Shown here one piece after another: positions 25,936 through 34,448 of a stretch of DNA of 64,000 nt. The position numbers and the translations under genes were made by a program. Source of the stretch: Stieleria sp. JC731 (GTDB lineage Bacteria; Planctomycetota; Planctomycetia; Pirellulales; Pirellulaceae); assembly GCF_020966635.1 (NCBI RefSeq), contig NZ_JAJKFQ010000005.1, positions 1 to 64,000 on the forward strand, written 5' to 3'. The notes below the pieces were generated by a model, which saw only the letters and a list, made by a program, of their open reading frames with translations, was not told the origin of the DNA and did not search any database. How positions within the stretch are numbered: the first letter of the stretch is position 1; each line of letters begins with the position of its first letter.

Positions 25936-27330
25936 ATGAATCGTCCTTTCCGCGCCATTCCCATCGCTCTGGCCGTTTTGTTGCTTTCGATCCCCTCGGT
26001 CGTGTTCGCCCAGAACACCGGCAACAACGGTGGTGGAACAACATTTGATTTTGGTCAGCCAATCGCCGGTGTTGATATCGATGCCAAAGGCGTTTTGAAG
26101 GTCCGTACTTTTGATCCACGCGTCGCACGTCAGCGTCTGATGGCTGCCCGTCAGCAACGTGACAACAATCTAATGCGTGCAAGCGACTTGCGAAAAGTTT
26201 CCTTGCAGCGATTGGAAAAGGCTGCTCAGGAGCAATTGGAAAGCAAAGGCGAATTGAGTGACGATCTTAAAGCACTCGCCGGCCTGACCAGTGTGCAGTA
26301 CGTCTTCTACTATCCAGAAACCAAAGACATCGTTTTGGCTGGACCTGCCGAAGGGTTCGTTGCGGACCCCACCGAGCGATTCGTGGGAATCAACTCGGGC
26401 AAGCCAACCGTGTTGCTGGAGGACTTGGTCGTCGCTTTGCGAGCTTTCGCGCCAACCGGACAACCGACCGGAGTCATCAGCGTTTCGATCGATCCAACTT
26501 CGGAAGGTTTGCAACGCATGCAGCAATTCTTGGCGTCGGTTCGCGGAAAGGTTCGCCCGAGCGATGCCCGTCAATTGGCGATGGGCCTGAAAAACAATCT
26601 GGGATTGCAAACCGTTTCGATCAACGGTGTTCCCAACGATACGCACTTCGCTCGCGTTCTTGTCGAAGCTGACTATCGCATGAAACTGATCGGAATCGGG
26701 TTGGAGCGACTTCCAGTTCCGATGAAAAGCTACGTTGACCGCGCCAACCCAGCATCGGTCGCGGCAAATGCGATGGAACGTTGGTACTTCCAGCCCAGCT
26801 ACGACGGAATCTCGGTTAGCGAAGACGGGTTGGCAATGAAGATCAACGAACGTGGCGTTCAACTAGTCGGCGAAAATGAGCGAGTTGCCGGCGGCAACCG
26901 AACGATCACAAAACGAGTCAACAAGGCGAGCCAAGCGTTCTGCCAAGACTTCACCGAGAAGTTTCCTTTGATCGCTGACAAAGTCCGCATCTACGCGGAA
27001 ATGCGTCAGTTGATGGATATTTCGATCGCGGCAGCTTATATCCAAGAGCAAGACTTTTACGGCCAGTCGGAATGGGCCATGCCGGTCTTGGGCAACGAGT
27101 CTTCAGTTGCCGTTCAGACGTATACTGCTCCTGAACAGGTTGAAACCGCCGTCAATGCGATTTGGCGAGGCAACACCTTGATGACCCCGCTCGGTGGTGG
27201 CGTTCAAATGCAGCCACGCAAAGCTCTGACAACTGACAATCTGGTTGTCGATCGCGAAGGCAAAAACGATGCTGTGAAGCAGTCGGCCGGGCCTGCTGAC
27301 CTGGAAGATGGTCAGTGGTGGTGGGACTGA
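25936..27330 (+). CDS. Exported DUF1598-like protein ending in WWWD
   Basis: 464 residues from the ATG at 25936; an in-frame TTG lies 18 bases earlier. A signal peptide ends near VVFAQN. The mature part contains AGVDIDAKGVLKVRTFD, LAGLTSVQYVFYYPE, ISVSIDPTSEGLQRMQQF and VLVEADYRMKLIGIGLERLP, phrases typical of the planctomycete DUF1598 family as I recall it. It ends in DGQWWWD. The function is unknown. It is a clear paralogue of the gene at 28335, with the aminoacyl-tRNA-protein transferase gene between them. It is followed by its own terminator. Confidence 0.75.
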   Translation: MNRPFRAIPIALAVLLLSIPSVVFAQNTGNNGGGTTFDFGQPIAGVDIDAKGVLKVRTFDPRVARQRLMAARQQRDNNLMRASDLRKVSLQRLEKAAQEQLESKGELSDDLKALAGLTSVQYVFYYPETKDIVLAGPAEGFVADPTERFVGINSGKPTVLLEDLVVALRAFAPTGQPTGVISVSIDPTSEGLQRMQQFLASVRGKVRPSDARQLAMGLKNNLGLQTVSINGVPNDTHFARVLVEADYRMKLIGIGLERLPVPMKSYVDRANPASVAANAMERWYFQPSYDGISVSEDGLAMKINERGVQLVGENERVAGGNRTITKRVNKASQAFCQDFTEKFPLIADKVRIYAEMRQLMDISIAAAYIQEQDFYGQSEWAMPVLGNESSVAVQTYTAPEQVETAVNAIWRGNTLMTPLGGGVQMQPRKALTTDNLVVDREGKNDAVKQSAGPADLEDGQWWWD

Positions 27331-27356
27331 TTCGCTTTTTAATTGATTCAGCGCTA

Positions 27357-27397
27357 AACTGGTCAGCGAAGTTCTAACTTTGCTGGCCAGTTTTTTT
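27357..27397 (+). terminator. Terminator abutting the next start codon
   Basis: AACTGGTCAGC (27357-27367) pairs with GCTGGCCAGTT (27382-27392) with one G-U pair; the loop itself contains AAGTT/AACTT. A run of seven T (27391-27397) follows. The next base begins the ATG at 27398. The signal ends transcription of the DUF1598-like gene but leaves no room for a ribosome-binding site before that ATG. Confidence 0.75.
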
Positions 27398-28186
27398 ATG
27401 GATCAAGAGACATCTTCGCCGTCGAAGCCCTCCTCAAAACCACAGCGGGTTCGCATCCCGGGGACGCTCCCCACCGGTGCCGACACGCCGATGGTCGTTG
27501 TGTACGACCAGACGCAAGATTGCCCCTATCTTGAAGATCTGACCGCCAGGATGCCTCTGGAGCATCCGATTGCTCGTTTGAAGCCATCGGGGCTCGATAG
27601 CCTGTTGGCTCGTGGGTATCGACGCACGGGACCGTTTTTCTATCACACGCGCTGCGCTAATTGTCAGGCATGCATTCCGGTACGAGTCGACGTTGGTCAG
27701 TTTCGTATGACATCGTCGATGAGGCGAATTGCCAACCGTGCGAAACGTGAATTGGATGTTCGCTGGGGAGCCCCAAAAGCGGATGAGGCTCGGTTGAATA
27801 TCTTTAACAGTCACCGCCTGCAGCGTGACTTGGCTAGGCATGGTCCAAGCACGATGGCGGACTACCACGAGTTTCTGGTCGCAACCAGCGTCGATACCTG
27901 CGAAATCACCTTCTATCGCAACGACCAGCTGATCGGTGTCGCGATCACCGATATCGCCGCAGATTCCTTGAACGCGGTCTACACCCACTTCGATCCGAGC
28001 CACTCAAAGTATTCGATCGGAACGCTCGCGATTCTTTTGCAAATCGAAAAAGCCATCCAGACGCGGCGACAATACGTCTACCTCGGGTTATATGTCGCTG
28101 AAAATCGGCATCTGAACTACAAGCAGCGGTTCTTGCCTCAAGAGCGATTGATTGATGGGGAATGGATGGTGATCGAGGCAAATTGA
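27398..28186 (+). CDS. bpt: Aminoacyl-tRNA-protein transferase (Bpt/Ate family)
   Basis: 262 residues from the ATG at 27398. The enzyme moves an amino acid from charged tRNA to the N-terminus of proteins with acidic first residues, marking them for ClpS/ClpP (N-degron pathway), in the cytoplasm. Visible marks are the Cys cluster YHTRCANCQACIPVRV, SMRRIANRA, YLGLYVAENRHLNYKQRF near the C-terminus and the acetyltransferase-like fold. Bpt (leucyl) and Ate (arginyl) cannot be told apart safely by eye. The start is uncertain: a terminator T-run touches the ATG at 27398, and the conserved part begins at MVVVYDQTQDCPYLED (ATG at 27491). Confidence 0.88.
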   Translation: MDQETSSPSKPSSKPQRVRIPGTLPTGADTPMVVVYDQTQDCPYLEDLTARMPLEHPIARLKPSGLDSLLARGYRRTGPFFYHTRCANCQACIPVRVDVGQFRMTSSMRRIANRAKRELDVRWGAPKADEARLNIFNSHRLQRDLARHGPSTMADYHEFLVATSVDTCEITFYRNDQLIGVAITDIAADSLNAVYTHFDPSHSKYSIGTLAILLQIEKAIQTRRQYVYLGLYVAENRHLNYKQRFLPQERLIDGEWMVIEAN

Positions 28187-28334
28187 TACACGTGTTGCTG
28201 CTGCGTTTTGATACATTTCAGCATTGCCTGTCCGGCTTTCAGAAGAAGTTTTCAATTGGCACAAATTTTTCACCGTCAATCGCCGGGCTGATACACATAG
28301 GATTGATCGACCTCGACCAGGGAGTCTCTCGGCG

Positions 28335-30056
28335 ATGAGATGCGTTCGAAACAGACATTGGATAGCGTTAATCTTGGCTGCGGCGATCGGTCCTGTTTCC
28401 TCCTTTGCGGAGGAGACAAACGTTGTATCAACAACAGCCGCTCGCGCGATCCAAGCTGGGGAATTTGCGGTGGCCAAATCGGCGGTCGAGCAATCCGGCA
28501 ACGATCAGTCACTACGGGATCAATGGTTAGGCAAAATTGCCCAGTCTCAGTCGTCGATGGGAGAGTCCGTTGGAGCTTTGCGGACACTGCGTGACATCGA
28601 TTCGCCATCAATCCGGCAGGGGGTTCTTGAGCATGGCCCTTCGGTTAACGCGAACGGGGCTTCTGGCGGCGGTGCGTTTGCCGACTTCGATAGTCTGATG
28701 CAATTGATTCAGACGACCGTGGTACCTGATACGTGGGAAGCCTTGGGTGGCAACAGCACGATGGCTGCCTATCCTCAAGGAATTTTTGTCGATCCACAGG
28801 GCACCGTTTCTGTCAGCGCGACTTCGCAATCACCGGACACGCAAGACGAATTGGCCAATCTGCGAAGCGTCTTGACCGAGGCGGTTGGCGAATCAAATGT
28901 CGATTGGCGTGCCCCGGCAGCGATGCGCAGCGTTTCGTTTCGAAGACTAAGAGACGCGATCGCACAGCGTCGAATCACCGGCCAAGATTTGGGCGACGTG
29001 ATCCGCAATCTGGGCGGACTATCAACGATTCAGTATGTCGTGTTCACAGACGACGACATTGTGATCGCGGGACCTGTCGGCGGCATCCTCGAAAGTGACG
29101 GTTGGTTCGTCGATGCCCAGTCCGGTATGGCCACGATGCGATTGGATTTTCTTTCACGCAGTTTGAAGTCCTGTTTGTCGGACGCTGCCTTTGGCTGCAC
29201 CATCGATCCGACCCATGAAGGTATGCAGGCGGCGATGCAAGTCGCCTCCGAAATTCAAATCGGTAAGCGTCCGATCGCCAAGGCGGCTGATGATCTTGGC
29301 GAAGCGTTGGGGATGCAAAACGTTCAAGTGTTTGGTGCTCCGGGTGACAATGCGCTCGCACTTCTGATGGTCGAAGCAGATCGTCACATGAAGCAGTTGG
29401 CATTGGGCGTTCATCCGATGCCTGAGAATGCGATCAACTATTTGGATGCCGTCGATCAGCTGATCGACCAGGGACCGCCAAGTGATTTGTTGTTGAGGCT
29501 ATGGTTTACTGCAAATGCGATCGACGTCCGAACCGATCAAGACCAGAAGGTGTTCGAGCTGCAGGGTACACCGATTCGGCTGAGCCGCGAAAACCAACGC
29601 GCGCTCGCCAACGGCGGGCGTGGTGCTGTGATTGCGGATCCGCGTAGCGAATTGTTCGTCGCGGATTTCAATCGAAATTGGGATCGGATTCGTGAGCTGT
29701 ATCCGATTTATTCGTCGCTTGAGTCGCTTTATCGATCGGCCGCGATTGCACAATTGATTGATCAGTACGGCAGTTCCGAAACGCATCACCAGTTGGCGGA
29801 AAGTTTGTCCGGTGAAGAAGACCAATCCATTTGGTTGCTCCACGCACCACGCCAGGTTCCATCGATCGCTACCCGCCACACGGTTCGCCGGGGCAAGCAG
29901 CGTCATCAAATTGTCTTAGCCAGTGGTGGCGTCTTCATATCGCCTGATGATGTCATTGACGATCAACTGGTGACATACGCATCGCTGAGCGACCGTTCGA
30001 CGATCGCAAGCGACAAGCCGATCATGATCCAGCAATGGTGGTGGGATCTTCCTTAA
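28335..30056 (+). CDS. Exported DUF1598-like protein, paralogue, ending in WWWDLP
   Basis: 573 residues from the ATG at 28335 (GGGAG upstream; the long frame from 28224 is rejected because it hides the signal peptide). The leader is IALILAAAIGPVSSFAEE. The core repeats the order seen in the paralogue at 25936: PQGIFVDPQGTVSVS, LGGLSTIQYVVFTD, GCTIDPTHEGMQAAMQV, LLMVEADRHMKQLALGVHPMP. It ends in IQQWWWDLP. It has an extra N-terminal segment of about 100 residues with repeat-like helices. The function is unknown. Confidence 0.75.
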   Translation: MRCVRNRHWIALILAAAIGPVSSFAEETNVVSTTAARAIQAGEFAVAKSAVEQSGNDQSLRDQWLGKIAQSQSSMGESVGALRTLRDIDSPSIRQGVLEHGPSVNANGASGGGAFADFDSLMQLIQTTVVPDTWEALGGNSTMAAYPQGIFVDPQGTVSVSATSQSPDTQDELANLRSVLTEAVGESNVDWRAPAAMRSVSFRRLRDAIAQRRITGQDLGDVIRNLGGLSTIQYVVFTDDDIVIAGPVGGILESDGWFVDAQSGMATMRLDFLSRSLKSCLSDAAFGCTIDPTHEGMQAAMQVASEIQIGKRPIAKAADDLGEALGMQNVQVFGAPGDNALALLMVEADRHMKQLALGVHPMPENAINYLDAVDQLIDQGPPSDLLLRLWFTANAIDVRTDQDQKVFELQGTPIRLSRENQRALANGGRGAVIADPRSELFVADFNRNWDRIRELYPIYSSLESLYRSAAIAQLIDQYGSSETHHQLAESLSGEEDQSIWLLHAPRQVPSIATRHTVRRGKQRHQIVLASGGVFISPDDVIDDQLVTYASLSDRSTIASDKPIMIQQWWWDLP

Positions 30057-30142
30057 TTGGAATTGCTTCAAGTTAGTCGGCGATCGCGGAGTACGCTTTG
30101 CATCTGATGGATGTTGTGTTCGCCGATTGCCGCTGCTGGTCT

Positions 30143-32002
30143 CTAGTGTTCTGTCTCGTAGCGTTTCAGATCGACCAGTCGCCTGTTGTAGGCGTCGATG
30201 GTTTCTTTTCGCCGAAGCATTCCGAGCAATTTGCGAGGCTGATCGGGATGAATCACTGGCAACTCATCCAGGTTAAGCGACGTAAAACGCTTTAAAGCGG
30301 TATTCAGGTTGTCTTCTGGAGAAACCGATATGAAGTTGCTGATCATGACGTCTTCGGCATTAACCAGCTTCCACAGTGTGTCATCGTACAGGTAGGCACG
30401 GACGTCTTCGTCACTGAAGATTCCGATCATGTTGTCTTCGGAATCGATGACCGGAAAGTAATGCTGGTTGGTGTAGGCCAAGCCGTGAACAATTTCGTCC
30501 AGGCTCATACCTTCGGAGATTCGGACAACGTTTTGGTCATTGCGGTAAATGTCTTCGACACGCAAGCCTTCCAAGACATCGACAATAAAGTCTCCTCGGT
30601 GTGCGCGTGAATCCATTCGTGTTGGGACTTGTTTCTCATAGAGCCGAAACCTTCGGCACATAAAGAACGTCAACGTCGAAACCAACATTGTGGGCAGCAG
30701 CAGGCCATAGTCCCCGGTGAGGGCACGGACCATGATGATCGTCGAAATTGGTGCTCGCGCAACGCCGGCAAAGAACCCGGCCATTCCCACGACCGCAAAC
30801 GCTTCGGGTTCGCTGACCAAGCTGGGGACGATCGCTTGAAACGTCAGGCCAATCGATGCACCAATGCAGCCGCCGATCACCATGGATGGGCCGAAGACAC
30901 CACCGGCACCACCGGAGCTGATTGTTAAAGCGGCGGTCAGTGTTTTTCCAACAGCGATCGCTAACAAAAGGGGAATACCCATTTGGCTGGCCGCGGTCAC
31001 AGCGACCTGAAGAGACCCGTAGCCGGTGCCCAGCACACCCAGCACTCGCGCATCGCCGCGGAAAAGATAAAGCAAGCCAATTGCCGCTAATCCGGCAAGA
31101 CCGGCACCGATTGCTGGCCGCAGGTGAGGGACGATCGGCAGTTTTTCAAACAGTTGACGTGTCCCGTGTAGAACCCGCACGTATCCGATCGCAACGATCG
31201 TCAAAACGATCGCCAGTATTCCATAGGGCAGCAATTCGAAAGGCGTGCTGAAAAGGTGCTGCAGGTCTTCACCAAACAGCGGGACGAAGCGAGATTCAGC
31301 CGGAAGCGACTGGGTGTAGACGCTATACGCGATCACTGCAGCTGCCGAAGACGGCAGTATCACGTCGGCCTCAAGGTCGGCATCGCTATAGAGGATTTCG
31401 CCTGCGAAAATCGCTCCGGCCAGGGGCGCGCGGAAGATCGCCCCCACCCCCGCCCCCATACCCGCGGCGAGCAGGATGCGGCGTTCGCGGTTGGATAGTT
31501 TTAGTTTGGCGCTGAGCGCCGAGGCGAAGCCCGCGCAGATCTGAGCGATCGGGCCTTCGCGTCCTCCCGACCCTCCCGTTCCCAAGGTGATTGCCGAAGC
31601 CAGTGTCTTCACGAAGGGGATGCGAGCTTGTATCCGGCCTTGTCGGTTGTGGAACGCATCGAGAGCCGCATCGGTGCCGGCACCCGCCGCTTCAGGAGCA
31701 AACGTATAGACAAGCAGACCGCTCGCCAAACCGCCTGCGGTCATAATCAGGACGATCCACCAAGGTGAAAATGGTGCAGTCGGCCCGCCCAGAATCCGAT
31801 CGAATCGAGAGAATTCGCCCAACGCTTCCGGTGGGGAATAGCCGGCGACATGGACCAACGTCAAACGGATGATCAGCTGCCCCAGAACGTCGAACGCGAT
31901 TGCGGCGATCCCAGACGTCAATCCGACCACGGTCGCCAAGATGATCCACTTGGCGGAGGTCTGAAAGCCAAATGCAGAATTGAGACGTCGTAAGGTGCGC
32001 AC
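30143..32002 (-). CDS. ClC-type chloride channel/antiporter with two CBS domains
   Basis: 619 residues, membrane-bound. The ClC selectivity motifs are present: GTGGSGGREGPIAQICAG with the gating Glu, GAGVGAIFRAPLAGAIFAGE, and SSGGAGGVFGPSMVIGGCIG. About ten hydrophobic segments cover residues 15-430. The last 170 residues form two CBS domains (VRISEGMSLDEIVHG with VIDSEDNMIGIFSDEDVRAYL, and MISNFISVSPEDNLNTAL with LPVIHPDQPRKLLGML), which in relatives bind adenine nucleotides and tune transport. It is convergent with the DUF1598-like gene. Whether it is a channel or an H+/Cl- exchanger cannot be said from sequence reading alone. Confidence 0.93.
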   Translation of the reverse strand: MRTLRRLNSAFGFQTSAKWIILATVVGLTSGIAAIAFDVLGQLIIRLTLVHVAGYSPPEALGEFSRFDRILGGPTAPFSPWWIVLIMTAGGLASGLLVYTFAPEAAGAGTDAALDAFHNRQGRIQARIPFVKTLASAITLGTGGSGGREGPIAQICAGFASALSAKLKLSNRERRILLAAGMGAGVGAIFRAPLAGAIFAGEILYSDADLEADVILPSSAAAVIAYSVYTQSLPAESRFVPLFGEDLQHLFSTPFELLPYGILAIVLTIVAIGYVRVLHGTRQLFEKLPIVPHLRPAIGAGLAGLAAIGLLYLFRGDARVLGVLGTGYGSLQVAVTAASQMGIPLLLAIAVGKTLTAALTISSGGAGGVFGPSMVIGGCIGASIGLTFQAIVPSLVSEPEAFAVVGMAGFFAGVARAPISTIIMVRALTGDYGLLLPTMLVSTLTFFMCRRFRLYEKQVPTRMDSRAHRGDFIVDVLEGLRVEDIYRNDQNVVRISEGMSLDEIVHGLAYTNQHYFPVIDSEDNMIGIFSDEDVRAYLYDDTLWKLVNAEDVMISNFISVSPEDNLNTALKRFTSLNLDELPVIHPDQPRKLLGMLRRKETIDAYNRRLVDLKRYETEH

Positions 32003-32148
32003 CTGAGGTTTTTGTCGTGGCCGCGTAGGAGATTGTTCCGGTGAATCTACACCGGCCTACAGACCACGCAATGGCAACCGCATTTTTGAGCGTCACTGCA
32101 AACGTTTTGGCCGGATGCTTCCCCGCCGGGCACGATACCGTGACTCGA

Positions 32149-33222
32149 TTAACGCATCGATTTTGGACGGACGACATCTTTGGCCAGCCCGACCATTTCC
32201 ATCATCCGGATGATTCGCCAAGACATGTCAAATTCCCACCAGCGGTGGCCGTGTGCAGCGGCACGTGGTTCGGCATGATGGTTGTTGTGCCAGCCTTCGC
32301 CGTGTGAAAACAAAGCGACGAGCCAGTTGTTGCGGCTGGCATCTCGGGTTTCGTAATTGCGATACCCAAACACGTGGGCAATCGAGTTCACTGCCCAAGT
32401 TCCGTGAAGGACAAACACGGTGCGGACCGCGACACCCCAGACGTAGTAGCTAGCCGCGTAACGAAGTGCTTCGCTGCTGCCGCCGACAAAGTACCCGACG
32501 ATCGCGCCGATCAGTGTTAGTGCTGCCGCGTGCGCTAGGAAGACCATGAACCAACCGCCGCGTCGTTCCAGTCGAAGGTAGAACGGATCGCGAAGCAAAT
32601 CGCGGACGTAGCGTTCGTAATGACTGGTCCTATCAAAGTCACGGTGCCGAATCACGACCCAGCCTACATGGCCCCACAGGAAGCTAACCAGCGGCGAATG
32701 GGGATCGTCTTCTTTGTCACTGTGCTGGTGGTGCATTCTGTGGATCGCCACCCAACGAGCCGGCGAATCCTGAAGGTTGCACATTCCCAAAATGGCGAAG
32801 AAGTGTTCCAGCCATTTTGGACACGTGAATCCGCGGTGGGTCAACAGTCGGTGATAGCCGATCGTGATACCCAGCATTCCGAAAAAGAAGTGGCCGCCGA
32901 TAGCGATCACCAGCCCGGACCAAGTAAACAGATAGCTAAAAAACCACGGAACGATCGCGAGGGCAGCAATCATGTGGACGATCGAAAGCACCGCAACGTA
33001 TTCCCACATCACCCGGGTGGGGCGAGTCTTTTCGGGAGTAGCGAGGCGACCGGGTTTCGAATCCGCAGTGGCTTCGTTCGATACTGATTCAGCATCAGAT
33101 ACCAAAGAAACCGATTCGTCAGTCACCGCCGACTCTGTAACGCTAGCGTCGGTGTCGGTAATTTCGACTGGCGGATTGGTTGCGCGAGTGCGTGACCGCG
33201 AGGGTGCATCACTTGATTGCAT
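32149..33222 (-). CDS. Acyl-CoA / fatty-acid delta-9 desaturase
   Basis: 357 residues. The membrane di-iron desaturase is shown by its three His boxes: HRLLTH, HRMHHQHSD and HNNHHAEPRAAAHGHRWWE, with hydrophobic spans between them. It introduces a cis double bond in fatty acyl chains at the membrane. The first 70 residues are an unusual acidic, Ser/Thr/Val-rich tail (DTDASVTESAVTDESVS) with no counterpart in typical family members; a start nearer MWEYVAVLS is possible but no strong ribosome-binding site was identified there. Confidence 0.92.
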   Translation of the reverse strand: MQSSDAPSRSRTRATNPPVEITDTDASVTESAVTDESVSLVSDAESVSNEATADSKPGRLATPEKTRPTRVMWEYVAVLSIVHMIAALAIVPWFFSYLFTWSGLVIAIGGHFFFGMLGITIGYHRLLTHRGFTCPKWLEHFFAILGMCNLQDSPARWVAIHRMHHQHSDKEDDPHSPLVSFLWGHVGWVVIRHRDFDRTSHYERYVRDLLRDPFYLRLERRGGWFMVFLAHAAALTLIGAIVGYFVGGSSEALRYAASYYVWGVAVRTVFVLHGTWAVNSIAHVFGYRNYETRDASRNNWLVALFSHGEGWHNNHHAEPRAAAHGHRWWEFDMSWRIIRMMEMVGLAKDVVRPKSMR

Positions 33223-33419
33223 TTTCTCGGCATCAATTAAAGGGAGAAGGCTTGGTCGTTGGTCGCAAGCGATAGGTCGACTTGTATGCTAACAAGCGAT
33301 CTGGGTGTGAGGCCAATCTTGTGGGGAGTCCGCGTCAGAGTGCCGCAAAAACGGCCGAAAGAAATCTGGGATCGGCAAGCGTTTTGCTGCCGTGGGGGCT
33401 CCATTGGCGGTCCAGATAC

Positions 33420-33453
33420 AAAAAAATCGCCTTCCGCGAACACGAAAGGCGAT
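33420..33453 (-). terminator. Terminator of the small basic protein gene
   Basis: Read on the minus strand, ATCGCCTTTCG pairs with the GGAAGGCGAT arm (8-9 bp stem) and is followed by seven T residues. It sits 30 bases after the stop of the small basic protein gene. Confidence 0.8.
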
Positions 33454-33484
33454 CGAGAATTTCTGTGGTCTGCGATCGGGAAGA

Positions 33485-33700
33485 CTATTTCTTCTTCTTG
33501 TTGTCTTCTTCGGGCTTCTTGACCTTTTTCTTTTTCTTCAACGAGACTTTCAGAACGCGCGTCTTCGGCATTCCGAGAACGTCTTCTGCTTCGTTGAATT
33601 TGTCTTGCCGTTGCAACTGGGCGATCCGCTCGGCACGGGTCAGCACGTTTCGCGTCTTAATCGCCCCGGCACGTACCTTCAGGCTGCGATCGAGCGTCAT
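33485..33700 (-). CDS. Small basic protein of the PVC group
   Basis: 71 residues. The N-terminus MTLDRSLKVRAGAIKTRNVL and TRAERIAQLQ match the small basic protein found across Planctomycetes, Verrucomicrobia and Chlamydiae (TIGR04137 type). The tail is a run of Lys (SLKKKKKVKKPEEDNKKKK). A ribosome- or RNA-linked role is suggested by charge and size but is not proven. It is transcribed alone, with a clear terminator. Confidence 0.88.
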   Translation of the reverse strand: MTLDRSLKVRAGAIKTRNVLTRAERIAQLQRQDKFNEAEDVLGMPKTRVLKVSLKKKKKVKKPEEDNKKKK

Positions 33701-33895
33701 GGGTAGGTTTCCTCTGGGCAGTTGAATTGGAAAAACGTATTTCCGGGACTGGAAATTTCGTCGTGTTCGTCTTTGGAAGGTCGCGAAGGATACGAGGTCG
33801 CGACTGAATCCGCAAGGTTATCGAGCCATTTTGCGGTGATAAAACAGCCGTTTTTGCCCCGAAGCGAAAAAACGGTTGGGATCGGGGACGGAGGA

Positions 33896-34297
33896 TTACT
33901 TTTTGCGGAGGTATCCGGCACTAGTCTGGAAGTATTTTCGCCTGCGTGTGGCCCCTTTGTCGGCTTCGAGGGCAGCCGACTTTAGGTCTTCCAGGTTGGC
34001 CACGCAGAACCTGCATCCCACCGTTTCGATGTGAAAATCGATGTAACCGGCCTGTTCTTCGGAAAGGATGCCGAGCAGGTGTTGTCCGAGGTCTTCCCGC
34101 GAAGGGCAGGAAAGGCGTTTCCTTTGCCAAACGGCGGCGAGTGTGTGGAGGCCTGCGGATTCGCGTCCGCTGACGGTGACAAGCCGCTCGCGAAGTTTCG
34201 CGTCATCACGCAAATGGTTCTCCAGCAGCGACGAGCGAGCTTCGGACAGAGATTCGTCCAGGAATGCGATCAGTTCGGCGTCGGAGAATTCAGGCAT
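33896..34297 (-). CDS. Small hypothetical protein with Cys/His motif (anti-sigma-like?)
   Basis: 133 residues. The N-terminus EFSDAELIAFLDESLSE resembles the start of planctomycete anti-sigma-factor-like proteins, and HIETVGCRFC (H-x5-C-x2-C) is close to, but not the same as, the zinc anti-sigma motif H-x3-C-x2-C. There is no membrane segment. The C-terminus is basic (TRRRKYFQTSAGYLRKK). No sigma gene adjoins it. It lies about 195 bases upstream of the small basic protein gene on the same strand. The function is uncertain. Confidence 0.65.
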   Translation of the reverse strand: MPEFSDAELIAFLDESLSEARSSLLENHLRDDAKLRERLVTVSGRESAGLHTLAAVWQRKRLSCPSREDLGQHLLGILSEEQAGYIDFHIETVGCRFCVANLEDLKSAALEADKGATRRRKYFQTSAGYLRKK

Positions 34298-34400
34298 CGG
34301 CCAGTGGGTGGCTTCACGTGGATCGGTTTAGCGACGTGTTGATTTGCAGGCTAGGTCTATCGCAGACTTGGCCCCTGTGAAACGCAACCGGCCGAAAAGG

Positions 34401-34439
34401 ACGCTACTTCCACGGAGTGAAAGGCGACAGTCCAAAACC
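34401..34439 (-). repeat. Dispersed 3' element, copy after fabF
   Basis: 39 bp, about 29 of which match 24024-24062 without gaps. The shared core is CACGGAG.GA.GGCGACA, with AAAACC at the end. Each copy lies just after the stop codon of a minus-strand gene (fabF, gnd) in the same orientation, which suggests a scattered 3'-end repeat. Confidence 0.4.
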
Positions 34440-34448
34440 AACAGGCTT

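Noticed and set aside
33697-33921. Minus-strand frame of 74 residues between the small basic protein and the Cys/His protein
   Set aside because: Overlaps both neighbouring genes by a few bases and has no protein-like pattern.
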